Source: an uncultured Microbacteriaceae bacterium (GTDB lineage: Bacteria > Actinomycetota > Actinomycetes > Actinomycetales > Microbacteriaceae). Taken from it: DNA of 63,797 nt. The DNA lies in assembly GCA_937872445.1 (NCBI GenBank), contig CALMSL010000076.1, positions 1-63,797 of the forward strand, given 5' to 3'. Made by a program: the position numbers and the translations under genes. Positions 44,889 to 54,390 of the stretch are shown here, piece after piece. The notes under the pieces were generated by a model. It had not been told where the DNA came from and searched no databases. It worked only from the letters and a program-made list of their open reading frames with translations. Positions within the stretch are counted from its first letter, which is position 1. Each line of letters starts with the position of its first letter.

Positions 44889-47678
44889 CTATCCTTCCTC
44901 GGACGTTCTGAGGGTTTTGGCAAGACTGACGCGGCGGGCCGCGGACATGGCGATCAACGCGGCAAGGATAACGAGGAGTGCGAATCCGCCGACGATGATC
45001 CCGATCAGCCACGGGATGAACTGGACGTCGGGTTGCACGACCCCACCGGTGAACGGACGGAGATCAACGCCGGCCAGAACGATGAACGGCAGCACCACGC
45101 CAAGCACGAGTCCGATGATGACGGCGACAGCGGCCGTCGGCCCGATCTCCCAACTCGTGATGCCCCTCGCCTGACGCGGCGTGAGCCCGAGCGTGCGAAG
45201 GAGTGCGAGGAGCCGCTCGCGGCCGGGTCCGCCGATCATGAGTGCGAGGACCACGGCGGCAGCGCACAGGAGTGCGACGATGACGATGAGCGCGAGCAGG
45301 GCGAGCTGGAGACCTGCAGAAATGGGGGATTCGTTGAGCAGGCGTGCGGCATCCGCGGGGCTCTCGATCGTGGCGTCCGGGCCGACGATGGTGGACAGTG
45401 CGGACTTCACGGCACCGACATTCGCGCCCGCGTCAAGTCGGAGGAGCGTGATGCGGGGCAGGAATTTGTCGATCCCCAGCGCGTGACTGTTGGCCACGTC
45501 GATGAGCACCCAGTCTTCGACACCGCTGAGAGACGGGGAGGTGCCAGGGTGCCCTCCGTTCACGATGTCGGACTGGCCGAGGGTGGAGTCTTTCGTGATC
45601 GAGTACTGCGCGGCGAGATGAGGGGAGAGCAGGACAGGGACCTTGCCGGAGGGAGTGGTCGCCATGTCGATGTCGAAATCTGCAGATCCAGGGACACCGT
45701 TCTGGACGCGAGCGAGAGCAGCTGTATCTGCCACGACGATCGGCATCGCGACATTGGCGGTGGACGAGAAGTGTTCCTGAACGGAAAGGTTTTGCAGATG
45801 GTTGTCCTGGTACAGAGCGACGGACTCCGCTACCCCGTCGACGGCGGCGATCTCGTCACGCTGGTCGGCCGTGAGGATAGGCGAGTCGATCCGCAGGTCT
45901 GCTCCGACACTCGAGTGCGCGGCCGAGCTGACGCCGATGCCGACCGTGCCCAGTAGTACGCCAGAGAAGACCGCGACCGCCAGACCGACCACCATCGCCA
46001 GCACGGGGGCAAGGCCGGCGGCAGGATCGCGAATGCTCCGACTCGTCCCGAGGAAGCTGACGATGCCCTTCCGACGCTTCGCCGTGCGTGCGAACCAGAG
46101 GAGTGGCAGCGGGTAGACGCGGAGCACAATGAGTCCGGCGGACAGTGCGAGAAGGAACGGTACTGCCGCGAGAAGTGGGTCGACCGTGACAGTTTCAGTG
46201 TTTGACGTGAGTCCGCGTTGCAACAGGAGCGTGACGGCGAGCGCGGTGAGCGCGAGCACGAGGACCTCAAGCACCCAGCGGTAGTGGCCGCGAGTGCGAG
46301 GATTGAGGTCGCCGCGAGTCCTTCGCAGGCCTCGCCCGGACGAGGCGACGGCGACGAGAACGGGAGGGATGATCGCGACAATGATCGCGATGACGACGGT
46401 GATCGGCGACCACGAGCGCAGGAAGAGCACAGAAGCGAGCACAGCCCCAATGCCGGCAGCTGGTGCGGAAAGTGCGAAAACTTCGAGGGCCTGAGAAAGC
46501 TGCACCTGGGTTCCGCTGGCCCCGCGCGCGGAGGCGAGCGCGAGGGCGTCTCGGCGTCGAAGGATGATGAGCCTGGACAGCAACCACAGAACCGCGATCG
46601 CGACGCCGATAGGACCGGACGCCACCATGACGAGCACTGAGGTGGCGGTCGAGGCGCGGGTGAGCGCGGTGGAGAGCGTGTCTTCGGCATCCGAATTGAA
46701 GGTGAGTGAGGCGACCGTCGTCGAGCCCGCCACCTTCGGTAACACTTTGGGCTGGCTGATGAAATTGCGCAACTGCGGGAGCAGGTCTTGGTCTTCTTCT
46801 ACCGTGAGGCCTGAGGAGGAGAACGGGATTCCGACGAACGTCGTCGCGTCCAGGCTGGTCTGGTCGAGGACGACCGGCCACGACCCGGGGTCGATGAACG
46901 CGGCGCCCGTGACGATTCGGGTGTGGGAGCCAGAGAACGAGGTGTACGAGATTCCCGGGGCCAGTGCGTATCGCGCGGCGGCCCAGAATCCGTCTTTCGG
47001 GTCGATCGCGTCGAACGTTCCGGAGAGTTTCGCGTAGAAGCCGTGCTTGTTGTCGACCATGACAATGCGCTCTTCACCCACCGCCCACTTTGCCTCCTGG
47101 GCACTCAAGGCGGAAAGGAGGATGTCGATGGTCGGATCAACCGGATTGCGGTCGAACAGCGGGCTGATGGGGAACCGGTCGCCGTCATTCGGCGCCAGGA
47201 TCTGCTGGAACGGAGCCGGGAATGCACCGGCGGTCAAGCGAACGTGCTTTTCGAGCGCGGGTGACACGTTCAACGTGATGGGGGTCAGCGGATCGTTGAA
47301 TTCGACGCCAAGTCGAAGCGCCGGAAGTGCGTCGGTGGAGGTCACGAAGTTGGCCACTCCGAGGGCCTTGCGGAGCGGACGTGGAGCGCTGTCGGTGATC
47401 TGTTTAAGAGAATTCTCGAACTGTTCGAACGGCGCCTTTCCCGGCGTGATGACCGGGCTCCCTGGCGCCGTGCTCAGTAGGTCTCTGCGCGACGCGGGCA
47501 GGTTGTCCATTTGGTAGGCAACCTCGGCGGATGTCATGGAGCGCAGCGCGAGGGGGGCCGTGGCGGCGAGTGTAGCGACAACGAGCACGATGGCGGCCAT
47601 CGCGAGAAGCGGTCCGAGGTCGGCTCGGAACTGCCGGGCGAGCAGCCCTGGCAGGGTGGTGCGGGATCGGCGGCTCAC
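44889..47678 (-). CDS. Large FtsX-type ABC permease
   Basis: This 929-residue protein has one N-terminal helix (about residues 20-45), a large extracytoplasmic domain (about 50-330), then hydrophobic groups near 340-560, a second external domain, and three helices at the C-terminus (VIVALLCAAAVVLALMIGGPGRERL onward). This is the duplicated FtsX/MacB architecture for exporting peptides, lipids or antibiotics, or for driving cell-wall hydrolases. GTG/ATG-type overlaps of 4 bases with the upstream permease show operon organisation. The substrate is unknown. Confidence 0.85.
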   Translation of the reverse strand: MSRRSRTTLPGLLARQFRADLGPLLAMAAIVLVVATLAATAPLALRSMTSAEVAYQMDNLPASRRDLLSTAPGSPVITPGKAPFEQFENSLKQITDSAPRPLRKALGVANFVTSTDALPALRLGVEFNDPLTPITLNVSPALEKHVRLTAGAFPAPFQQILAPNDGDRFPISPLFDRNPVDPTIDILLSALSAQEAKWAVGEERIVMVDNKHGFYAKLSGTFDAIDPKDGFWAAARYALAPGISYTSFSGSHTRIVTGAAFIDPGSWPVVLDQTSLDATTFVGIPFSSSGLTVEEDQDLLPQLRNFISQPKVLPKVAGSTTVASLTFNSDAEDTLSTALTRASTATSVLVMVASGPIGVAIAVLWLLSRLIILRRRDALALASARGASGTQVQLSQALEVFALSAPAAGIGAVLASVLFLRSWSPITVVIAIIVAIIPPVLVAVASSGRGLRRTRGDLNPRTRGHYRWVLEVLVLALTALAVTLLLQRGLTSNTETVTVDPLLAAVPFLLALSAGLIVLRVYPLPLLWFARTAKRRKGIVSFLGTSRSIRDPAAGLAPVLAMVVGLAVAVFSGVLLGTVGIGVSSAAHSSVGADLRIDSPILTADQRDEIAAVDGVAESVALYQDNHLQNLSVQEHFSSTANVAMPIVVADTAALARVQNGVPGSADFDIDMATTPSGKVPVLLSPHLAAQYSITKDSTLGQSDIVNGGHPGTSPSLSGVEDWVLIDVANSHALGIDKFLPRITLLRLDAGANVGAVKSALSTIVGPDATIESPADAARLLNESPISAGLQLALLALIVIVALLCAAAVVLALMIGGPGRERLLALLRTLGLTPRQARGITSWEIGPTAAVAVIIGLVLGVVLPFIVLAGVDLRPFTGGVVQPDVQFIPWLIGIIVGGFALLVILAALIAMSAARRVSLAKTLRTSEEG

Positions 47679-50600
47679 CTGGTCTCAATCCTCTCGCTCT
47701 TGTCGAGGGCTTGCTTTCTCACGCGCGCGGCCGAGAACCCGGCGATCGCGAGCATGATGACGAGCGACCCGAGAAGCAGAATCCCCCCTGTGACAAGCGC
47801 GAACGAGAGGGTGGCGGGCAACCCTGCCGGCACATCCTGCACCGCTGAATGGGCGAGGTTGGGCACAGTGATGGCGGAGACGGCGAACCCGCCGGCTATG
47901 CCGAACAGCGCGGACAGCAGGATGATCGATGAAAGCTCGGCCAGGCGCGCGCGCGACTGTTGGCGTGCGGCAATTCCGACCGCGCGCAGCACAGCGACCT
48001 CTCCGCGACGTGCGCGAGCAACGGTCAGGGCGACGGCGCCGAGCGAGATTGCGGCGAGCAGCAGGCACCCGATCGCGGCAACCCACAGCGCGAGTTCGGA
48101 GGGGGCGGCGAATTGGGTGTCCATGGCGGCATCCGGGGTGACGAGCGTCGCCCCGTCCGGGAGGGCACTGTCGAGCGTTACCGGCCCACTCGTGGCGAGC
48201 CACACCTGGTTCGGGGTCGGAATGGACGTGCTCACCTGCAACATGTAACCGGTGAGCGTAGCGAGGTCGACGAGCACGGCATTCGGGGACTGAACACCGG
48301 GCAGCAGCGGGACGACCGCAGCGATCTTCCCGTTGATGGTAAGCCCGCTCCCGGCGAACCGAAATTGAAAGGGGTCCCCGGGCCCGACGTCGAAGTGTGC
48401 CGCGAGCTCCTTGCTCACGACGAGAGGAGGCGGGTCTGCCTGGTAATACACGTTGCCTGTGAATCCGGGACTGGCAGGGTTATTCGGATCCGCATCCTGC
48501 TCCATGAACCGCAGCCTTGAAATCGCAGCTCCGCTCGCCGGCAAGCCGACCGTCAGTCCGTCTGCGCTGGTTTCCGACGCGGACCCGAAAGCGTCGAGAA
48601 GTGGCATTCCCCAGGTTTTCGTGTCGAGCGCGACATGCTGTGGCCCGGCGGCTGTAGTCGCTTCTAGTTCACTGAATGAGGTGTTGAAAAATCCGCTGCC
48701 GGCGTGAACCGCGTAGTCGATTGCGGCTATGGACCACGTGTCATCGTCAGTCGGGAGATCGAACTTTACGTTATCGGTGATCGTGTCAGTGTTTCCCAAC
48801 GGAACGGCATCAATTCGAGGAAACACGGCCGTGATCAACGCACCGGTCGAATTGCGGAGCCACATGCTTGCCTGCACCCAACTGTCCGATACCGGCGTCC
48901 AATAGCCGGAAGTGGTCGCTTTCGTCACCGTCAACGTGAGCGAGATGGATTTCGCGCCGTCGGGGAGCCGGATGCCCTGGATCCTGGTGGTCCCCACGGC
49001 ATCGGCGAGCGACTTCGGATCGAGCGCACCGCCGGCATCCGTCACGATCGAACTGATTGCGTCGTGGGGAATCGCGGTGAGTTGGCCGGTTTCGTTGTCG
49101 CCAATTGCGATGGGCGTCGAGAGCACCGGTGTTGCGGCCGTGACGCCGGGGACGGAAAGGAACTCGGATGCCGTGATAGGAGTGGCACCCGCCAGCTGGA
49201 GTCCCGAGTTCGTGAGGGTGACCCGGGCATCAGCGCCGGTGATGAGGTCGGCATTGCGCCCGGAGAGCGTGTGCCACGACCCCGAGTATGCGGAGGCGAT
49301 CACAAGCCCGCCGACGGCGAGCGACACCACGAGAACGGCGACCGCATAGCTTCCGAGCCCTCGGGCGACCTGCCGCGCAGAGTACGACGGTTGCAGCGTT
49401 GTACGCCGCGCTGCGACACGCTCCCAGGCTGTGGCGAGTGGAGCGAAGATCACGAGGAGCACCAGGGCTATGGCGATGAGCGCGATGGTCGGCGCGACGA
49501 CGGCGAGAGGGTTGACGCTGACCCCGCCGCTGGCAGTCGTGATGAGCGGGGAGCCGTACAACAGCGACTGCCACACCGCGACTCCGGCCGCCGCAAGAGC
49601 GAGCGCTGTCGTGCCGAGGGTTGCTGCGGTCCGCGCTCTCCCCGAATCATCGATCGCGTCGCGTTTCGCGAGGCGAATCGAGTCGAGAAACGCGGTAACC
49701 CCGAAGATGACGAGCACCGCTGCAGCGACGAGCACCGCAAACTCCCACAGCGCGAAGGATCCGGCACCCGCGCCGTACAGCGCAACAAGCGCCGCAGCGG
49801 CTGCCGCGAATCCGAGACCGCATCCGAGGATGCTCACGACCGCGGCTTCGATGACTCCCGCGACCGTGAGCCATTGCGCTGAGGCGCCGCGGGATCTCAG
49901 GAGCGCGTTCTCCGGGCGACGGGCAAGCGAGAGCAGGCGGGCGAGCTGCACGAGTGCGATCAACCCGATGAGTGCGACAAGCAGGATGCCGACGGGGGTG
50001 ACTCCACGCACCGACGCCAGATTCCTCTGGACGGTCGTCGCCGACTGAGCGAGCGTGCCTTCAACGAGAACGTCTCCCTTGCCGATTTTCGCGTCGTCGA
50101 TGATGTCCTGCCGCAGCGTCGTCGCGATCGTTCCCAGCCGATCGAGCTGGTCGGGGCTGAGCCGATGATGATCGACGGCGATGACCCAGTGCACGGAGGG
50201 AACGGGCCCGAGCGTCGCGAGAGCTGCTTCGTCGACGACGAGCGGGCCGAAACTCGGGGTGCCGTCGCCGGCGGGAACGGCTGTGCCCGATGCGACTCCA
50301 GGGTCCGAGAACCAGCGCTGATCGGTGGCATCCTTCGGTAGCCACGTCGCGACAATCTTGATGCTCTTCGCGTCCGACCCAATTCCGACTCCAAGAACGT
50401 CTCCGACGGACAGGCCAAGCGATTTCGCCGCGTCGGCCTGAAGCGCCCCGAGAATGGGATCGGACGGCCCGGTTGATGCGGCGGGCCAGGCCCCAGCCAC
50501 GAGTGTTGCATGGTCGGCGAGACCGGCATCCGACCATGAGGTGATGCGCGCCTCGTTCGTGTCAGGAAGTTTGAGCTGCTGTCCGTCCTGTATGGCCGGA

Positions 50601-50905
50601 AGGGGGAAGTCGATGAGTGTTCGCGTGATGTCGACGGGCAGGCCGGCGAACTCCCGCTCAAAGAACGAGGTCGCCGCCGACGACTGCGCCGTCGGGTCAT
50701 CACCGAGTTTCGTCTCGACGCGAAGGCTGCTCGCGGTTGCGTCAGCGCCCGCGATGAAGTTTCGCGTGTTGACGGTCGCGGAAAAGTCGAGGTACCCGAT
50801 GAGCCCCACGACGAGTGCGGTGAGGACAAGGGTGACGGCCGCGACGGTGGAGAGGAGCCCGGTCTGGGACGCAGACCTGCGTAAGGCAAGAGCCGCAGTC
50901 CGCAT
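47675..50905 (-). CDS. Very large FtsX-type ABC permease
   Basis: This 1076-residue first gene of the operon has an N-terminal helix (about residues 13-40), a large external domain, a central block of helices (about 300-510), another external domain (about 530-940), and a C-terminal set of three helices containing VALTVARARRGEVAVLRAVGIAARQQ, the FtsX cytosolic loop motif. It is paired with the 929-residue permease and two ATPases. A perfect inverted repeat sits 24 bases upstream of its start. No membrane-fusion protein gene follows, unlike MacAB. Confidence 0.85.
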   Translation of the reverse strand: MRTAALALRRSASQTGLLSTVAAVTLVLTALVVGLIGYLDFSATVNTRNFIAGADATASSLRVETKLGDDPTAQSSAATSFFEREFAGLPVDITRTLIDFPLPAIQDGQQLKLPDTNEARITSWSDAGLADHATLVAGAWPAASTGPSDPILGALQADAAKSLGLSVGDVLGVGIGSDAKSIKIVATWLPKDATDQRWFSDPGVASGTAVPAGDGTPSFGPLVVDEAALATLGPVPSVHWVIAVDHHRLSPDQLDRLGTIATTLRQDIIDDAKIGKGDVLVEGTLAQSATTVQRNLASVRGVTPVGILLVALIGLIALVQLARLLSLARRPENALLRSRGASAQWLTVAGVIEAAVVSILGCGLGFAAAAAALVALYGAGAGSFALWEFAVLVAAAVLVIFGVTAFLDSIRLAKRDAIDDSGRARTAATLGTTALALAAAGVAVWQSLLYGSPLITTASGGVSVNPLAVVAPTIALIAIALVLLVIFAPLATAWERVAARRTTLQPSYSARQVARGLGSYAVAVLVVSLAVGGLVIASAYSGSWHTLSGRNADLITGADARVTLTNSGLQLAGATPITASEFLSVPGVTAATPVLSTPIAIGDNETGQLTAIPHDAISSIVTDAGGALDPKSLADAVGTTRIQGIRLPDGAKSISLTLTVTKATTSGYWTPVSDSWVQASMWLRNSTGALITAVFPRIDAVPLGNTDTITDNVKFDLPTDDDTWSIAAIDYAVHAGSGFFNTSFSELEATTAAGPQHVALDTKTWGMPLLDAFGSASETSADGLTVGLPASGAAISRLRFMEQDADPNNPASPGFTGNVYYQADPPPLVVSKELAAHFDVGPGDPFQFRFAGSGLTINGKIAAVVPLLPGVQSPNAVLVDLATLTGYMLQVSTSIPTPNQVWLATSGPVTLDSALPDGATLVTPDAAMDTQFAAPSELALWVAAIGCLLLAAISLGAVALTVARARRGEVAVLRAVGIAARQQSRARLAELSSIILLSALFGIAGGFAVSAITVPNLAHSAVQDVPAGLPATLSFALVTGGILLLGSLVIMLAIAGFSAARVRKQALDKSERIETR

Positions 50906-50928
50906 GAGACATTCTCCCTTCCCCCGGT

Positions 50929-50953
50929 TGACAGTATCAATTTGGCACTGTCA
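50929..50953. promoter_or_regulatory. Operator-like inverted repeat of the FtsX exporter operon
   Basis: TGACAGT (50929-50935) and ACTGTCA (50947-50953) are perfect 7-bp arms with an 11-base spacer, 24 bases upstream of the first permease start. The symmetry fits a TetR- or MerR-type dimer. The controlling regulator is not next to the operon. Confidence 0.55.
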
Positions 50954-51080
50954 CTGGCGTGTGACGTGCCCGAACAGCGTCTCTCAGCCACGACGTGGTG
51001 TTGACTGTTGGTATGAAAATGACCGTCGGCTTTGACACCGTGATGGAGATGCCAGTCCGCGTTGACGGGAGCATTGGCTG

Positions 51081-51851
51081 ATGGCCGAAGTTGTTATTGT
51101 CCGCGACGCGGATGAGGCGGGCGAGATCGCCGCTGACCTGATCGAGAAGCTGGTGAGGAACACACCGGACGCGGTGCTGGGGCTGGCGACCGGTTCGACG
51201 CCGCTCACCACCTGGACGTCACTCGGGAAACGCGGCCTCGACCTTTCCCACGTGCGCGGGTTTGCGCTCGACGAATATGTCGGGCTCGAGAACGGGCATC
51301 CCCAGTCGTACCGCGCGGTCATCGACCGCGAGGTCGTCGGCCCGCTCCGCCTCACCCCCGAGTTGGTCCGGGTACCGGGAGACAGCGGCCCGATCGAAAC
51401 GGCGGGCGACGACTACGAGGCGGCGATCGCAGCTGCCGGCGGCATCGACCTCCAGGTGCTCGGGATCGGCCGGACCGGGCACATCGGCTTCAACGAACCA
51501 AGTTCATCCTTCGGATCCCTCACGCGCGTCAAGACCCTCACCGAACAGACGCGGGCCGACAATGCGCGCTTTTTCGACTCGATCGATGACGTCCCCACCC
51601 ACTGCATCACCCAGGGACTTGGTACGATTCTGCGTGCACGGCACCTGGTGCTTCTCGCGTTCGGGGAGGCGAAGGCCCGGATCATTGCTGGTGCGCTGGA
51701 GGGGCCTCTCACGGCGAGCCTGCCCGCATCCGTCGTTCAGCTTCATCCGCGCGTGACGGTGATTGTGGACGAGCCGGCGGCCTCCGACCTCGCATTCGCC
51801 GACTACTACCGGTACGCGTGGGAACAGCGCTTGCCGTGGGAAAAAGTCTAA
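51081..51851 (+). CDS. nagB: Glucosamine-6-phosphate deaminase
   Basis: This 256-residue enzyme converts glucosamine-6-phosphate to fructose-6-phosphate and ammonia. Visible motifs are VLGLATGSTPLTTW (phosphate loop), ALDEYVGL (catalytic Asp) and IGRTGHIGFNEPSSSF (His/Glu region). It ends typically without the allosteric C-terminal extension of longer forms. It is convergent with nagA, whose stop is 9 bases away, so both steps of GlcNAc-6-P use are encoded together. The upstream neighbour is the exporter operon on the other strand. Confidence 0.95.
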   Translation: MAEVVIVRDADEAGEIAADLIEKLVRNTPDAVLGLATGSTPLTTWTSLGKRGLDLSHVRGFALDEYVGLENGHPQSYRAVIDREVVGPLRLTPELVRVPGDSGPIETAGDDYEAAIAAAGGIDLQVLGIGRTGHIGFNEPSSSFGSLTRVKTLTEQTRADNARFFDSIDDVPTHCITQGLGTILRARHLVLLAFGEAKARIIAGALEGPLTASLPASVVQLHPRVTVIVDEPAASDLAFADYYRYAWEQRLPWEKV

Positions 51852-51860
51852 GCCTGCCCG

Positions 51861-53009
51861 TCACCGGTAGCCGACGAGTGCCCCATTGGCCCAGACGCGC
51901 CCCACGTGCAGGCCCGCGTCGAGGATCACGGCATCCGCTGCGTAACCCGGTGCGAGGCGCCCCAGCCGGTGGTCGAGGCCCAGGGCACGTGCCGGAACGG
52001 TGGTGAGCGACGCGATCGCGTCGACCGGATGAACCCCCGCGTGCTCGATCGCATTCCGGAGCGCTACATCCTGCGTGAGGGTGGAACCGGCGATCGACTG
52101 CGTTCCGCGAAGGACCGCGAGACCGTCCAGAACGGTCACGTTGAGGGTGCCGAGTCGGTAGTCGCCATCGCCCTTCCCGGCGGCCGCCATCGCATCCGTG
52201 ATGAGGGCGATGCGCCCCGGTGCGCCGCGGAACGCCATCCCTGCGACATCCGGATGCACGTGCTGCCCGTCGAGAATGAGTTCGATCGTCACGCGCTCAT
52301 CCTCGAACGCGGCGATGATGGGTCCGGGCGCCCTGTGATGTATGCCGTTCATGGCATTGAACGCGTGGGTGAGGATGCGCGCGCCGCGATCGAACGCTTC
52401 GCGGGCAACATCGAAGTCCGCCTCGGTGTGCCCGATCGCCACGGCAACGCCCGCCTCGACGAGCACGTCGATGGTTTCCAGCGCTCCGGGAAGTTCCGGC
52501 GCCAGGGTGAGCTGGCGCAGTGTTCCGCGCGCCGCGCCGATCAGCTCCTCCACCTCGAACGGTTGAGGGGTCGTCAGATAGGCAGGGTTGTGTGCTCCCC
52601 TCCTGCCGTCGGCAAGAAACGGCCCTTCAAGGTGCGAGCCGAGTATTGTCGGGTCCGCGTCGGCGAGATCCGCGATGACCGCGAGGCTTTCCCGAAGCTG
52701 GGCGAGAGGGTTCGCCACCAGGCTCAAAACTGATCGGGTAGTGCCGTGGGAGCGGTGCATCGCCCGGGCGGCGAGGATTTCTTCCGTGCGGTCATCGTAG
52801 GAGTGCCCGCCGCCTCCGTGGCAGTGCAGGTCGATGAAACCGGGCACGAGCCAGTTGCCACCCACGTCAACGCTGTCGGTTGCCGACGGCCGGTCAGGAG
52901 TGCGCCCAGAGCCCGTCGCGGTGATCGTGTCGCCCTCGACGATCATCCAAAAATCGTCCACCTGACCCTCGGAGTCAAGCTTGCGCGCGCGGTGGAACAG
53001 GGTGCTCAT
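51861..53009 (-). CDS. nagA: N-acetylglucosamine-6-phosphate deacetylase
   Basis: This 382-residue amidohydrolase removes acetate from GlcNAc-6-P, the step before NagB. The metal-binding HxH is in PGFIDLHCHGGGGHS, with GSHLEGPFL, AIGHTEADFD, THAFNAMNGIHHRAPG and LITDAMAAAGKGDG conserved. ATG at 53009 overlaps the YrdB stop (ATGA); the longer open frame upstream is read-through of that gene. It works with the GH20 enzyme at 60.6 kb in amino-sugar recycling or chitin use. Confidence 0.94.
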   Translation of the reverse strand: MSTLFHRARKLDSEGQVDDFWMIVEGDTITATGSGRTPDRPSATDSVDVGGNWLVPGFIDLHCHGGGGHSYDDRTEEILAARAMHRSHGTTRSVLSLVANPLAQLRESLAVIADLADADPTILGSHLEGPFLADGRRGAHNPAYLTTPQPFEVEELIGAARGTLRQLTLAPELPGALETIDVLVEAGVAVAIGHTEADFDVAREAFDRGARILTHAFNAMNGIHHRAPGPIIAAFEDERVTIELILDGQHVHPDVAGMAFRGAPGRIALITDAMAAAGKGDGDYRLGTLNVTVLDGLAVLRGTQSIAGSTLTQDVALRNAIEHAGVHPVDAIASLTTVPARALGLDHRLGRLAPGYAADAVILDAGLHVGRVWANGALVGYR

Positions 53010-53398
53010 GACGGGTCCCCCCGGCGCTCCAGCGCTATCTCGCGGCGAAGGTTGAGGGTGCCGCTGACCAGAGCGATGACGCCGAAAACGAGGGCGACGA
53101 TGGGTTCTCCGAGCATCGCCCAGGCGATCACCGCGGAACCCATGACGCCGATTTCCACAATCCCCCGGCCCACCGGGTCGAGCGGAACGCGTGCCTTCGG
53201 CGAACGAAACAGCCCCCACACGATGATCGCGAACAGGGGCGTGCCGATCATGAACAGCACCCCTGGCCAGGGGAACGGCCAGGCGAGATACCCCCAATAG
53301 CCGAACGTGAAGACCGCGAACAGTTCCAGGAGGAAGCGCAGTACGAGGTTCAGGCTCAGCCCGGCGGTTCGTTGCGGGGCGGGGGGAGACGCTGACAC
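53006..53398 (-). CDS. YrdB-like (DUF2568) membrane protein
   Basis: This 130-residue protein has four hydrophobic segments (about residues 18-34, 40-62, 78-95 and 99-112) and the pattern of the DUF2568/YrdB family (NLVLRFLLELFAVFTFGYWGY, PVGRGIVEIGV). Its function is unknown. Its stop overlaps the nagA start, so it is the first gene of a two-gene unit. A link to sugar metabolism is only by position. Confidence 0.82.
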   Translation of the reverse strand: MSASPPAPQRTAGLSLNLVLRFLLELFAVFTFGYWGYLAWPFPWPGVLFMIGTPLFAIIVWGLFRSPKARVPLDPVGRGIVEIGVMGSAVIAWAMLGEPIVALVFGVIALVSGTLNLRREIALERRGDPS

Positions 53399-53418
53399 CC
53401 GTCAAGCCTATCGAGGGC

Positions 53419-54282
53419 TCAGCGGAAGATGATGGTGCGTTGACCGTCCAGCAGAACGCGGTGCTCGGCGAACCATTTGACCGCTTGCGTGAGGGTGCGG
53501 GATTCCTCGTCCTGGCCGATCGCCCTGAGCTCGGCGACGTTGCGCGAGTGGTCGACTCGAACCACGTTCTGCTCGATGATCGGCCCCTCGTCCAGGTCGC
53601 TCGTGACGAAGTGGGCCGTCGCGCCGATGAGTTTCACGCCGCGCGCGTGCGCCTGCCGGTACGGGTTGGCCCCCTTGAAACCAGGCAGGAACGAGTGGTG
53701 GATGTTGATCATCCGGCCCGAAAGCGCCTCGCACAATTCAGGGGAGAGCACCTGCATGTAGCGCGCGAGAACGACCAGCTCGATTTCGAGGCTCTCGACG
53801 GCGGCCAGGACCCGCCGCTCGAACAGCTGCTTCAGCTCGGGCGAGGAGACGGCGTGCGCCTCAAACGGCACCCCGTAGAACGTGGCGAGGTCCGCGAGAT
53901 CCGGATGATTGCTGAGCACAAGCGGCAACTCGACGCCCAATTGGCACGCGCGCTGGCGGAACAGCAGGTCGCCCAGGCAGTGGCCCGCCTTCGAGACGAG
54001 CACGAGGGTGCGCAACGGCCTGCCCACGACATCCAGCGTCCACGTCATCCCGTACCGGTCGGTGACCGGGGCCAGCTTCGCTTCGAACGCGGCGCGATCG
54101 GTGGCGGCCTCCACCTGCAGCCGCATGAAAAACATTCCGGTGTCGAGGCTCGCGAACTGCTGCGACTCCGTGATGTTGCCGCCGGCATCCACGATCGCGC
54201 CGCTCACCGCGTGCACGATCCCCGGCTGGTCGGTGCAGACCAGCGTGAGAACCCAGTGCGTCCCGGGGATTAATTCGGCCAT
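53419..54282 (-). CDS. purU: Formyltetrahydrofolate deformylase
   Basis: This 287-residue protein has an N-terminal ACT domain (WVLTLVCTDQPGIVHAVSGAI, about residues 9-85) and a C-terminal formyl-transferase-fold domain with the catalytic Asn-His in NIHHSFLPGFKGANPYRQAH and Asp in TSDLDEGPIIEQ. It hydrolyses 10-formyl-THF to THF and formate, balancing the one-carbon pool with glyA and the purine genes. ATG at 54282 is preferred because 34 further upstream residues lack homology. GGAGG lies only a few bases upstream, and a TACGCT -10-like box precedes it. Confidence 0.94.
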   Translation of the reverse strand: MAELIPGTHWVLTLVCTDQPGIVHAVSGAIVDAGGNITESQQFASLDTGMFFMRLQVEAATDRAAFEAKLAPVTDRYGMTWTLDVVGRPLRTLVLVSKAGHCLGDLLFRQRACQLGVELPLVLSNHPDLADLATFYGVPFEAHAVSSPELKQLFERRVLAAVESLEIELVVLARYMQVLSPELCEALSGRMINIHHSFLPGFKGANPYRQAHARGVKLIGATAHFVTSDLDEGPIIEQNVVRVDHSRNVAELRAIGQDEESRTLTQAVKWFAEHRVLLDGQRTIIFR

Positions 54283-54320
54283 AGCCTCCAAGCGTAGGGG
54301 AATCACGCGATACGCTGGGA

Positions 54321-54345
54321 TGGATGCCGCCGGCCGCGGCATCCA
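54321..54345. other. Perfect 10-bp hairpin between purU and the MFS gene
   Basis: TGGATGCCGC (54321-54330) and GCGGCATCCA (54336-54345) enclose the loop CGGCC, in the divergent intergenic space. It could be a regulator site or mRNA leader hairpin. It uses the over-represented GGATGC/GCATCC hexamer in both arms. Confidence 0.6.
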
Positions 54346-54390
54346 GCGGGCGGCTTGACGCACCAAACAATTCGTAAGGGGCACTACGGC

